Notes under the pieces: model-generated
Seen by the model: only the letters and a program-made list of their open reading frames with translations
What the model was told of the DNA's origin: nothing
The model's database searches: none
Part shown: one piece after another, positions 44,217 through 52,832 of the stretch
Position numbering within the stretch: the stretch's first letter is position 1
How the letters are laid out: each line of letters opens with the position of its first letter
Program-made: the position numbers and the translations under genes
From: Dyella_B sp035503745
GTDB lineage: Bacteria; Pseudomonadota; Gammaproteobacteria; Xanthomonadales; Rhodanobacteraceae
Length of the DNA: 64,000 nucleotides
Assembly: GCF_035503745.1 (NCBI RefSeq)
Contig: NZ_DATJTC010000011.1
Coordinates: 186,001 to 250,000 of the forward strand
Direction: 5' to 3'

Positions 44217-46316
44217 GTGCAGCAAAATCCAGCAAGGTTCAGTGACAGCCCCATTCCATCTTCGCGGGAGGTACGCAACGTCATAATCGCATTCCTGCTA
44301 CTTAGCGTAGTGCTGATCGGAGGCATGAGCCATTGGCAACCGGGCCATAGGCTGCTCTTGTCGCCCGACAGCGCTTTCATGCTTTGGTGCTTGAAATGGT
44401 GGCCTCACAATGTGCTCGCTTGGCATAACCCGTTTCACGCCAGCTTCTTCGCGCCGAAAGGGCAGAACCTGGCTTGGGTTACCGCAGTCCCGAGTCTTGC
44501 ACTGCTAGCCTTTCCCATAACTCAATGGGGAGGCCCTGTTCTGGCGTATAACATGATTACCCTGCTGGCCATCTCTGCAAATGGGGTTCTGGCCTACCTT
44601 ATGGCGCGGGAGCTTCGCTGCGATAAATTTGCCGCTGTCGCGGGCGCGGTGCTGTTTTATTTTTCCAGTTATACCTGGGGCCAGTTGCTTGGGCATCTAA
44701 ATCTATGCGTCACCTCCTTTGCGGTCGCAGTTGCGTACACCACCCTACGGCGCTGTAACGAAAAGATCGGGCCCGTCCACTTTGCAGCTACGATTTCGAT
44801 ACTGCTTGCGTTGCAATTTGGTGTCTCCAATGAGATCTACGCGACGCTGATCGTCTTTATGGCGATGGCGGCTATCATTTTCTTTCTGATGCCACATGGC
44901 ACTGAATCGGGGAGAAGAAAAGTCGTTGTCACTGGCATCGAGGCGGTGGCTGGAGTGTTGCTGTCGATCCTGTGGCTCAGTCCTTATTTGTATCAGGTCT
45001 TTGCCAACCATGTTTCGGGCCTGCAGGATGTGTCCAAGTACGCCGCAGATCCGCTCAATTACCTACTTCCAACTCAGAACAACTGGTTGCTTGGCACTCG
45101 ATTCGCCGCTGTTTCTAGCAAATTCACTGGCAATATCACTGAGCAGGGGAGCTATCTTGGGTTGCCCGTTCTACTGCTACTTTTTGCCGGTCCTGCATTT
45201 TACGCAGAGCGATTAAATCGATGCCTGTTCGTGCTTTTCATTACGGTCGCACTGTGTAGCTTAGGTGCGCATTTGACAATTCTCGGTACGCCCACTATCA
45301 CCATGCCGTGGCATTTCGCTTTGAAATTGCCGCTCATCAGGGAGGCGTTGCCCATTCGATTTGGGCTTTATACGTCGCTATTGGCATCGTTGTTGGCAAG
45401 TAGGGCGCTTACCTACAGCAACGCATGGCCGCCAAAGCTTATTGCAGGGTTAGGTGTGCTGTTGCTGTGGCCCAACTTGTCGATGTATCGCATGTCTCCG
45501 GTGCCGAGCGATTCGTTCTTTAAAGATCGCATTTACCAACAGGTGATTCCTGTGGGTTCCAGGGTCATGGTTTTGCCTTCATACGGTTTTGGTGGTTATC
45601 AACCGGCGCTGTGGCAGGAAGAGGCGGATTTTTCGTTTGACATCGTCAATGGACTTGCCGGGAAAACACCCGAAGGTTTCGATAAATACCAGTGGTATTA
45701 CTACGGCGGTTCAGAACCCGAAATGGCCAAGCTGGGGTTGCTCAGTTTCCTCAAAAACACGGGCGCTCAATTCGTCTTGAGCGACGATCGGGCTGCCGAC
45801 GCGTTGACCGAGACATATCGCGGCCAGTCGTTGCCCTATCGGCAGTACGGTCATATTCGAGTTACGGAAATATCGGCCAATACGCTCGACAATTTGGCGT
45901 CGGCCGAACGCGCGCCGGTCGTGCGCAAGTTGTGCAAATCTCTGGTCCAATTGGCTAGATATGGAGTCAGTTATGAGCACAGTAAGAACAGTGTTAATGG
46001 ATTGGCCCCCATAGCAGTCAGCGATGCGGACTTCGTAAGAGTCTTTGGTACGCCTCTTCCTTCGGATTCTCCAAACGTCAATTGGACCGAAAAGGGTTTT
46101 TGGCTAGGCGCTGCCGGTGATAACGTTGCTTTAGGTATCTCGCCCCTGGATCCGGCAAGTGCCCAGGCGCTTTATCAGCAGCTAAAGGCCTCCGCTCAGA
46201 GGGTGTATTATCCGTATCCGAATGAATTCCAGGGTGAGGCTAAAGCCTCAAGTTTCGGGCAGTTTTTGATGGTATTGAAGCCCAATGGGGCGCTGTCAGT
46301 TCAGTGCGTTGACTAG
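44217..46316 (+). CDS. Polytopic GT-C type glycosyltransferase-like membrane protein
   Basis: 699 residues. About ten or more membrane helices occupy residues 20-430, then a soluble periplasmic C-terminal part of about 250 residues. The first periplasmic loop has the GT-C-like pattern LLSPDSAFMLWCLKWWP then NPFHASFFAPKGQNLAW, with an acidic residue (D) in the position where such enzymes place catalytic acids. The gene is followed by a GT2 gene and a tiny flippase gene, matching serotype-conversion (Gtr) modules in which the GT-C enzyme moves a lipid-linked sugar onto periplasmic O-antigen. GTG start after GGGGAA at good spacing. GC is about 50%, well below the flanks. Exact family not recognised. 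Confidence 0.75.
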   Translation: MQQNPARFSDSPIPSSREVRNVIIAFLLLSVVLIGGMSHWQPGHRLLLSPDSAFMLWCLKWWPHNVLAWHNPFHASFFAPKGQNLAWVTAVPSLALLAFPITQWGGPVLAYNMITLLAISANGVLAYLMARELRCDKFAAVAGAVLFYFSSYTWGQLLGHLNLCVTSFAVAVAYTTLRRCNEKIGPVHFAATISILLALQFGVSNEIYATLIVFMAMAAIIFFLMPHGTESGRRKVVVTGIEAVAGVLLSILWLSPYLYQVFANHVSGLQDVSKYAADPLNYLLPTQNNWLLGTRFAAVSSKFTGNITEQGSYLGLPVLLLLFAGPAFYAERLNRCLFVLFITVALCSLGAHLTILGTPTITMPWHFALKLPLIREALPIRFGLYTSLLASLLASRALTYSNAWPPKLIAGLGVLLLWPNLSMYRMSPVPSDSFFKDRIYQQVIPVGSRVMVLPSYGFGGYQPALWQEEADFSFDIVNGLAGKTPEGFDKYQWYYYGGSEPEMAKLGLLSFLKNTGAQFVLSDDRAADALTETYRGQSLPYRQYGHIRVTEISANTLDNLASAERAPVVRKLCKSLVQLARYGVSYEHSKNSVNGLAPIAVSDADFVRVFGTPLPSDSPNVNWTEKGFWLGAAGDNVALGISPLDPASAQALYQQLKASAQRVYYPYPNEFQGEAKASSFGQFLMVLKPNGALSVQCVD

Positions 46317-46388
46317 CATTGGTGTTTTCTGCTCTCCAGATTGCTGTCTGGTCGTTTCCGCATTTGTATTTGGGAATTGGGGTGTTTC

Positions 46389-47306
46389 ATGTGTCCGGAC
46401 GTAACAGTGGTGATACCGGTTTTCAACGAGGCTGGGGCGCTTGCGTTGAATTTTGCGAGCATCAAAGCCGCTTGCGAAAGCTGCGATGAGTCGATTTCCT
46501 ACCTTTTTGTCGATGACGGCTCCCGCGATGCTACGCGCGAGGTGTTGACGCAAATTCGGGCGTCTTGTGAAGACGTCGAATATCTGTCCTTTACTAGGAA
46601 CTTTGGCAAGGAGGCAGCTATCGAGGCGGGTCTGGCACATGCCAAAGGGCGTGCCTGCATTGTCATGGATTCGGATCTGCAACACCCGCCGTCGCTTATC
46701 CCCGAAATGATTCGGATGTGGCGTGAGGGCTACCTAGTGATCGATGGCGTGAAGCGGAATCGTGGCGATGGCTGGCTGCGGAGCTTGTTTTCAAATGGTT
46801 TCTACGCCTTGTTGCGGAAAACTTCGGGTATCGATCTGAAGGGCCGCAGCGATTTTAAGTTGCTCGATCGGAAGGTCATCGACTTTTACGTCAATTTGCG
46901 CGAGCGGCACAAATTCTTCCGAGGAATCATCGCCTGGTCCGGGTTTTCCGCCAAGGACGTCCACTTTGATGTGGATCCGCGTAGCGGGGGGGGGTCAAAA
47001 TGGTCCTTTGTTAAGTTATTGCGCTACGCCTTTGTCAATATCGCCTCATTTACTTATATGCCGATGATGGCGCTCGGGTGGGTCGGACTGTTGACGATAG
47101 TCGTATCGTCCGCCATAGGGCTGATTAGCCTGGTGCGATGGTTTCTAGGGGAGGCTCTGCCGGGCTTTACAACCGTGATTTTGTTGTTGGCATTTATTGG
47201 CGGTGTGCTGTTACTTGGTATGGGTGTCGTTGCCTACTATATTTCGCTGATGATGGACGAAACACGCGATCGGCCGTCTTACATTGTCGAGATTTGCGAA
47301 CAATGA
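46389..47306 (+). CDS. GtrB-like polyprenyl-phosphate glycosyltransferase (GT2)
   Basis: 305 residues. The cytosolic GT2 domain has VTVVIPVFNEAGAL, FVDDGSRDATREVL, the FTRNFGKEAAIEAGL stretch and the DXD-like VMDSDLQHPP. Two C-terminal membrane helices (about 225-250 and 260-290) are typical of GtrB/ArnC/DPM-type enzymes that load a sugar onto undecaprenyl phosphate. I chose ATG 46389 over an upstream ATG because homology starts there. A run of nine G residues in the coding sequence (46986-46994, within DPRSGGGSKW) could slip and switch the gene off. It overlaps the next gene as ATGA. Confidence 0.92.
   Translation: MCPDVTVVIPVFNEAGALALNFASIKAACESCDESISYLFVDDGSRDATREVLTQIRASCEDVEYLSFTRNFGKEAAIEAGLAHAKGRACIVMDSDLQHPPSLIPEMIRMWREGYLVIDGVKRNRGDGWLRSLFSNGFYALLRKTSGIDLKGRSDFKLLDRKVIDFYVNLRERHKFFRGIIAWSGFSAKDVHFDVDPRSGGGSKWSFVKLLRYAFVNIASFTYMPMMALGWVGLLTIVVSSAIGLISLVRWFLGEALPGFTTVILLLAFIGGVLLLGMGVVAYYISLMMDETRDRPSYIVEICEQ
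46986..46994 (+). repeat. G9 homopolymer inside the GtrB-like gene
   Basis: Nine consecutive G bases encode three glycines in the middle of the reading frame. A gain or loss of one base would truncate the protein before its membrane helices. Such tracts are typical phase-variation sites in surface-glycan genes. Confidence 0.85.
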
Positions 47307-47650
47307 AACTGCTATGGGTGGCATTGGCAGTGCTCTTGAACGTCAGTTCGCAGCTATTGATTAAGTCGGTGATGCGTTCAGTGAACGCGGATGGGCTATC
47401 AAGCCTATTGCGTGTTTTCTTTACTCCATTGATTCTTCTGGCCGTTTTTTTCTACGGGCTGTCATTCCTGCTGACCATGAAAGTCTTTCAGGCATTTCCC
47501 TTGGCGAGGATTGTTCCAATCATGGCTGCCGCGACGTTTGTACTGGTCGCAGTGTCCTCGACCCGGCTTTTTGGGGAAATCATGACCAGTTCCAATTGGC
47601 TCGGCGTGCTGTTTATCATTTGTGGCATAGCCTTGGTAGTGGCTCGCTAG
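47303..47650 (+). CDS. EmrE/ArnE-like small membrane protein (probable lipid-sugar flippase)
   Basis: 115 residues with four membrane helices (KLLWVALAVLLNVSSQLLIK, then LILLAVFFYGLSFLLTMKVF and two more). The length and layout match small multidrug-resistance/ArnE-type proteins, which flip undecaprenyl-phosphate sugars. It is coupled to the GtrB-like gene by ATGA overlap, where many Gtr operons instead encode GtrA. It would deliver the lipid-linked sugar to the GT-C protein. Confidence 0.82.
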   Translation: MKLLWVALAVLLNVSSQLLIKSVMRSVNADGLSSLLRVFFTPLILLAVFFYGLSFLLTMKVFQAFPLARIVPIMAAATFVLVAVSSTRLFGEIMTSSNWLGVLFIICGIALVVAR

Positions 47651-47782
47651 GGTTGTGTGAGGTCGCTGTTTGTGTGTCGCTCGGATTGTGAACAGATAGA
47701 CGCTGCGATCAGTTTTCGGCACGATGGTATTTTAGTGAGTGCTCGCGCAGTCGAGCGTGGCGTCCTAGGTAAAGTGCAGATG

Positions 47783-47829
47783 GGGCGGCTCCGTTCACCT
47801 GTAAGGTGTCAAGCCATGCGGAGCAGCCC
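47783..47829 (+). promoter_or_regulatory. Structured leader upstream of cysD
   Basis: GGGCGGCTCCG (47783-47793) can pair with CGGAGCAGCCC (47819-47829), 10 of 11 positions. Inside it CACCT and AGGTG (47796-47808) form a second hairpin with a three-base loop. It ends about 97 bases before the cysD start. It could be a terminator of the Gtr-like operon without a T tract, or a leader structure of the sulfate genes; sequence alone does not decide. Confidence 0.4.
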
Positions 47830-47926
47830 AAATCAAGTAGTGTCCAGGGACTTTGCGTGGCCTTAGTTGGATGGCGCCACGCCGTATCATGTCAAATCCA
47901 GCCCTTGCGCGAGCCCGGTGGAAGTG

Positions 47927-48832
47927 ATGAATAGAACCTTCGAACACCTGGATCAGCTGGAAGCGGAAAGCATCCACATCTTTCGCGAGGTGGCTGCTAG
48001 TTTCCAGCGGCCGGTGATGCTTTATTCCATCGGCAAGGATTCGTCGGTGCTGCTGCACCTGCTGCGCAAGGCGTTTTATCCGAGCCGTCCGCCGATTCCG
48101 CTGTTACACGTCGACACCACCTGGAAGTTCCGCGAGATGATCGCGTTCCGCGACGAAGTGGGCGCCGCGCCGGATCTGCATCTGCTGGTGCACATCAACG
48201 AAGACGGTGTGCGGCAGGGTATTTCGCCGCTGGTGCATGGGGCGACCGTGCACACCGACGTGATGAAAACGGTTGCGCTCAAGCAGGCGCTGGACAAATA
48301 CGGCTTCGACGCCGCCATCGGTGGTGCGCGCCGCGATGAAGAGAAATCGCGCGCGAAAGAGCGCATTTTTTCCTTCCGTAGCGCCCAGCATCGCTGGGAT
48401 CCCAAGCGCCAGCGCCCGGAGTTGTGGAACGTGTACAACACGCACATCCACAAGGGCGAAAACGTCCGCGTGTTTCCGATGTCCAACTGGACCGAGATGG
48501 ACGTGTGGCATTACATCCGCCGCGAAGGCATTCCGGTAGTGCCGCTGTATTACGCCAAGCGGCGTCCGGTGGTGTCGCGCGACGGTGCGCTGATCATGGT
48601 GGACGACGATCGCTTCATCTTGCGCGATGGCGAACGGATCGAGCAGCGCATGGTGCGCTTCCGCACGCTCGGTTGCTATCCACTCACCGGCGCCATCGAA
48701 TCGGGTGCATCCACGCTGGATGAAATCATCGCGGAAATGGAGGCGGCGCGCTCCTCCGAGCGCCAGGGGCGAGTCATCGACCACGATGCCTCCGCTTCCA
48801 TGGAGCGCAAGAAGCAGGAAGGTTATTTTTGA
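47927..48832 (+). CDS. cysD: Sulfate adenylyltransferase subunit 2
   Basis: 301 residues from ATG 47927, the standard CysD length; a start 20 codons earlier would add an atypical extension. It catalyses ATP plus sulfate to APS, driven by the CysN GTPase. It has the PP-loop SIGKDSS (34-40), HVDTTWKFREMIAFRD, GGARRDEEKSRAKERIFSFR and FPMSNWTEMDVWHYI. Next gene overlaps (TGATG). No sulfite-forming reductase genes are in the window, so APS/PAPS made here could serve the sulfotransferase 4.6 kb upstream as well as cysteine synthesis. Confidence 0.96.
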   Translation: MNRTFEHLDQLEAESIHIFREVAASFQRPVMLYSIGKDSSVLLHLLRKAFYPSRPPIPLLHVDTTWKFREMIAFRDEVGAAPDLHLLVHINEDGVRQGISPLVHGATVHTDVMKTVALKQALDKYGFDAAIGGARRDEEKSRAKERIFSFRSAQHRWDPKRQRPELWNVYNTHIHKGENVRVFPMSNWTEMDVWHYIRREGIPVVPLYYAKRRPVVSRDGALIMVDDDRFILRDGERIEQRMVRFRTLGCYPLTGAIESGASTLDEIIAEMEAARSSERQGRVIDHDASASMERKKQEGYF

Positions 48833-50688
48833 TGGCCGGCACGGATACTCCCACGCGCAGCATGTTGCGCTTCATCACCTGCGGCAGTGTGGATGACGGC
48901 AAGAGCACGCTGCTCGGTCGCCTGCTGTACGACGCCGGCATGGTGCCCGACGACCAGCTTGAGGCGCTGCGCCGCGACAGCGCACGCCTGCATCCCGGCC
49001 GCGACCTGCTTGACTTTTCGCTGCTGACCGACGGCCTCGACGCGGAGCGCGAGCAGGGCATCACCATCGACGTCGCTTACCGCTATTTCCATAGCGCCCG
49101 GCGCAGTTTCATAGTGGCCGATTGTCCCGGGCACGAGCAATACACGCGCAACATGGCGACGGGCGCGTCGCATGCCGATCTGGCCGTGGTGCTGGTTGAT
49201 GCACGCAAGGGGCTGCTGACGCAGACGCGTCGGCACACCTACATTTGCGCCTTACTGGGCATTGGCAAAATCGTGCTGGCGGTCAACAAGATGGACCTGG
49301 TCGACTATCGGCGGGACGTCTACGAGGCGATCCGGGACGCCTATTCGGATTTGGCTGCGCAGCTCGGCATCGCGGCGGTGCATGGGCTGCCCGTCGCTGC
49401 GCTGGCGGGCGAAAACGTCGGCCATGCGCCAGCGCACATGCCCTGGTATCACGGCCCGACCCTGCTGGAGCTGCTTGAAACCATGCACATCGATCCGCTG
49501 CACGCGGCCGATTTCCGCATGCCGGTGCAGTGGGTCAACCGGCCGGACCAGTCTTTTCGCGGCTATGCAGGCACCGTCTGCGGTGGCCGGGTCAAGGTCG
49601 GCGACGAGATCATGGTGCAACCGGGCACGCATCGCGCGCGCATTGCGCGCATCGTCACGGCCGATGGGGATCTGCCCGAGGCGCAGGCCGGACAGGCGGT
49701 GACGCTGACGTTGGATCGCGAGGTTGATGCCAGTCGTGGCGACGTGCTGACCGATGCCGCCCGTCCCGCGCTGGAGGCCGACCAGTTCGCCACGCATCTG
49801 TTGTGGATGGGCGACGAACCGCTGCTGCCCAATCGTAGCTACTGGCTGAAAATCGGCGCGAAAACGGTCAATGCGCGCGTTACCTCGATCAAGCACAAGG
49901 TGGACGTCAACACGCAGGCCAAGCTCGCCGCGCACCGCCTCGAATTGAACGAAGTGGGCTACGGCAATCTCGATCTCGATCATCCGATCGCGTTCGAGAG
50001 CTATGCGACCAATCCGGCCCTCGGCGGCTTCATCCTGATCGACAAGCAAAACCATGCCACGGTCGCCTGCGGCATGCTCGATTTCGCGCTGCACCGCGCG
50101 ACCAATGTGCATTGGCAGCATCTGGACATCGACAAGCAGCTGCGCGCGAACAGCAAGGGTCAGTGGCCGTGCTGCCTGTGGTTTACCGGGCTTTCCGGCG
50201 CCGGCAAGTCGACCGTGGCCAACCTGCTGGAGCGGCGCCTCAGCGCGCTCGGCTATCACACTTACCTGCTCGATGGCGACAATCTCCGCCACGGTCTCAA
50301 CCGTGACCTCGGCTTCACCGCAGAGGCGCGCGTGGAGAACGTCCGCCGCGTGGCCGAAGTGGCGAATTTGATGGTCGATGCGGGCTTGATCGTGCTGGTT
50401 TGCGTGATCTCGCCGTTCCGCAGCGAGCGCGAATTCGCGCGCACCCTGTTCGACCAGGGTGAGTTTGTCGAGGTGTTCGTGGATACGCCGCTGGAAGAGT
50501 GCGAGCGCCGTGATCCCAAGGGGCTGTACCGCAAGGCGCGCGCGGGCGAGATCACCAACTTTACCGGTATCGATTCGCCCTACGAAACGCCGCAGGCGCC
50601 CGAAGTGCACCTACATACGCGCAGTGCCACGCTGGAGGCGATGGTCGAGCAGCTGGTCATCTGCGTGCGGCAACGAGAACATCGCTGA
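48832..50688 (+). CDS. cysNC: Bifunctional sulfate adenylyltransferase GTPase / APS kinase
   Basis: 618 residues. The N-terminal CysN GTPase has P-loop GSVDDGKSTLLG (from residue 18), DCPGHEQYTRNMATGASHAD and NKMD, followed by EF-Tu-like barrel domains. The C-terminal APS kinase has P-loop GLSGAGKSTVANLLE (about 453), then DGDNLRHGLNRDLGF and the lid region DPKGLYRKARAGEITNFTGI. Together with CysD it makes APS and then PAPS, the donor for sulfotransferases. The NodQ/Xanthomonas-type fusion is common in this group. ATG overlaps the cysD stop by one base. Confidence 0.96.
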   Translation: MAGTDTPTRSMLRFITCGSVDDGKSTLLGRLLYDAGMVPDDQLEALRRDSARLHPGRDLLDFSLLTDGLDAEREQGITIDVAYRYFHSARRSFIVADCPGHEQYTRNMATGASHADLAVVLVDARKGLLTQTRRHTYICALLGIGKIVLAVNKMDLVDYRRDVYEAIRDAYSDLAAQLGIAAVHGLPVAALAGENVGHAPAHMPWYHGPTLLELLETMHIDPLHAADFRMPVQWVNRPDQSFRGYAGTVCGGRVKVGDEIMVQPGTHRARIARIVTADGDLPEAQAGQAVTLTLDREVDASRGDVLTDAARPALEADQFATHLLWMGDEPLLPNRSYWLKIGAKTVNARVTSIKHKVDVNTQAKLAAHRLELNEVGYGNLDLDHPIAFESYATNPALGGFILIDKQNHATVACGMLDFALHRATNVHWQHLDIDKQLRANSKGQWPCCLWFTGLSGAGKSTVANLLERRLSALGYHTYLLDGDNLRHGLNRDLGFTAEARVENVRRVAEVANLMVDAGLIVLVCVISPFRSEREFARTLFDQGEFVEVFVDTPLEECERRDPKGLYRKARAGEITNFTGIDSPYETPQAPEVHLHTRSATLEAMVEQLVICVRQREHR

Positions 50689-50714
50689 GTGTGCCGCCCG
50701 AGATTGGGACCGAC

Positions 50715-51887
50715 ATGAGCCTTGAATCTTCACAGTTGCCGTTTCTGGTCTTCGGTGCGCCCCAGATCGACGAGGCGGAGATAGAGGAGGTACTGGCCTG
50801 CCTACGCTCCGGCTGGCTGGGCACGGGGCCGCGCGTGGCGCAATTCGAGCGAGATTTTGCCGCCTTTCGCGCAGTGCGTGATACGCAGGCGGCGGCGGTC
50901 AATTCCTGCACGGCGGCCTTGCACGTCAGCATGTTGTCGGCAGGCATCGAGCCCGGGTCGGAAGTGATCACCACACCGTTGACGTTCTGCGCCACCGTCA
51001 ACGCCATCGTGCACGCGGGGCTGGTGCCGGTGCTGGCCGATGTCGATGCCGCCACGCAGAACATCGATCCCGCCGCGATCGAGGCGGCCATCACGCCGCG
51101 CACGCGGGCGATCCTGCCGGTGCATTTCGCCGGACGCCCCTGCGACATGGACGCGATCATGGCGATCGCGCGCAAGCATGAGCTGGTCGTCATCGAGGAC
51201 TGCGCGCATGCAGTAGAAGCATCGTTCCACGGCCAGCCGCTGGGCACGTTCGGCGATTTCGGCTGCTTCAGCTTCTACGCCACCAAGAACGTGGCCACCG
51301 GCGAAGGCGGCATGATCCTGGGCCGCAGCGAGGAGCAGATCGCGCGTGCGCGCATCCTCGCCCTCCATGGCATGAGCAAGGACGCCTGGCACCGCTTCGG
51401 TGACCAGGGATACAAGCACTACCAGGTGGTCGAATGCGGCTTCAAGTACAACATGATGGATCTGCAGGCCGCCATCGGTTTGCATCAGCTGGCGCGCGTG
51501 GAGCGCAACTGGCATCGGCGCGAGGCGATCTGGAGGCGCTATGACGACGCGTTCGCCCAACTGCCCATCGGCCTGCCCGCGGCTGCCGATGCGGGCACGC
51601 GCCACGGCCGACACCTGTACACGGTGATGATCGACCGCCAGCGTTGCGGCCTCGGGCGCGACGATTTCCTGGATGCGATGAACGCCGCGCGCATCGGCAC
51701 CGGCGTGCATTACCTTTCCATCCCCGAGCACCCGTATTACCAGCAGCGCTTTGGCTGGCGGCCCGGGCAGTGGCCGAACGCCATGAAGCTGGGGCGCGAA
51801 ACGGTCAGCCTGCCGCTGTCGCCTGCGCTATCGGACGCGGATGTCGAAAGGGTGATGGCGCAAGTGTGCCGACTGATGAAGGCATAG
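50715..51887 (+). CDS. DegT/DnrJ/EryC1-family sugar aminotransferase
   Basis: 390-residue PLP-dependent aminotransferase that aminates nucleotide-linked keto sugars. Seen are LRSGWLGTGPRVAQFERDFA, VNSCTAALHVSMLSAGIEPG, VVIEDCAHAVEASFHG and the Schiff-base lysine K191 in FYATKNVATGEGG. Start ATG 50715 was preferred over the GTG at 50691. The 4-keto sugars available from this locus are those of the dTDP- and GDP- pathways; if it used the Gmd product it would make a perosamine-type sugar, but substrate is not decidable from sequence. Confidence 0.9.
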   Translation: MSLESSQLPFLVFGAPQIDEAEIEEVLACLRSGWLGTGPRVAQFERDFAAFRAVRDTQAAAVNSCTAALHVSMLSAGIEPGSEVITTPLTFCATVNAIVHAGLVPVLADVDAATQNIDPAAIEAAITPRTRAILPVHFAGRPCDMDAIMAIARKHELVVIEDCAHAVEASFHGQPLGTFGDFGCFSFYATKNVATGEGGMILGRSEEQIARARILALHGMSKDAWHRFGDQGYKHYQVVECGFKYNMMDLQAAIGLHQLARVERNWHRREAIWRRYDDAFAQLPIGLPAAADAGTRHGRHLYTVMIDRQRCGLGRDDFLDAMNAARIGTGVHYLSIPEHPYYQQRFGWRPGQWPNAMKLGRETVSLPLSPALSDADVERVMAQVCRLMKA

Positions 51888-51933
51888 TCGTTGCGCCCAA
51901 CGCATGGTCGATGCAGCGGCGCTAGCGGCCGGT

Positions 51934-52782
51934 TCAGGTGTGGTGATAGCCGCAAAGCACGCACGTTCCCGCAGGCGTCAATGCTGCCTGGGCGCCGTGC
52001 TTGCCGGTGGTGGCGACAAAGGTATAGGCCGTCTTGCATGCCGGGCACGCATATAGCATGGCGGGTGCCGGTGGCTTGCGCACGAAAACCTTGATCCAGG
52101 CGAGGCGTACCAGGTTGACGATGCCGCGTATCGCTTCGAAGGTGGGGATCTTGGAGACGCCGTAACCGCGCTCGTGGAAATGAATCGGCGTTTCGGTGAT
52201 GAGCAGGCCGCGCGAGGACGCTTCGGCGATCATGGTAAGGAAGAAGGAATAGCCGCCCACCAGCAACCTGGAAAAGTCGACGCGCTGCAGCGAATCGACC
52301 TTGAACGCGCGAAACGACGTAGTGAATTCGTGCAGCTTCAGGCCAAGCAGGCAGCGCGCGACGATGTTGCCAAGCTTGCTGACGTAAAGGCGGTAGCCGG
52401 AGTAGTCGCAGGTGCCGCCGGACATATAGCGCGAGCCGATGCCAATATCGGAGCCTTTGGCCACTTCGCAGGTGAGTGCGGGCAAGTCGGCGGGGTCGTG
52501 GGACAGATCGCCATCCATCGTTACGACGATGTCATACCCATGATGCCGCGCATACGCCAACGCCAACAGATGGGCAGTGCCAAGCCCAAGCTTTCCCTTC
52601 CGGTTGATGATGGTCAGCTGCGGCAGATGCATCTGCTGCATGACCTCCACGGTACCATCGGAGCTGTTGTCGTCGACAACCAGTATGTCTGCCTCCGGCG
52701 CGACGCTGGTGATCTTGCTCAACAGAGGTTCGGCGTTTCCCGCTTCGTTATAGGTGGCAAAAAACACCAGCAGCTTAGTCAT
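51934..52782 (-). CDS. DPM1-like GT2 glycosyltransferase with C-terminal zinc ribbon
   Basis: 282 residues. The GT2 part matches polyprenol monophosphomannose synthases: LVFFATYNEAGNAEPLLSKI, DILVVDDNSSDGTVEVMQQM, VTMDGDLSHDPADLPAL and HERGYGVSKIPTFEAIRGI. It lacks the C-terminal membrane helices of GtrB. Instead residues 242-282 hold two CxxC pairs (C246/C249 and C274/C277), a zinc-ribbon-like tail unusual for this family. The upstream GtrA gene on the same strand suggests a two-gene lipid-linked sugar module. Confidence 0.88.
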   Translation of the reverse strand: MTKLLVFFATYNEAGNAEPLLSKITSVAPEADILVVDDNSSDGTVEVMQQMHLPQLTIINRKGKLGLGTAHLLALAYARHHGYDIVVTMDGDLSHDPADLPALTCEVAKGSDIGIGSRYMSGGTCDYSGYRLYVSKLGNIVARCLLGLKLHEFTTSFRAFKVDSLQRVDFSRLLVGGYSFFLTMIAEASSRGLLITETPIHFHERGYGVSKIPTFEAIRGIVNLVRLAWIKVFVRKPPAPAMLYACPACKTAYTFVATTGKHGAQAALTPAGTCVLCGYHHT

Positions 52783-52832
52783 TTAGATGGTGTCTCTTGC
52801 CGGGTTCCGGGCCGTCGATGCATGCGGGGCCA

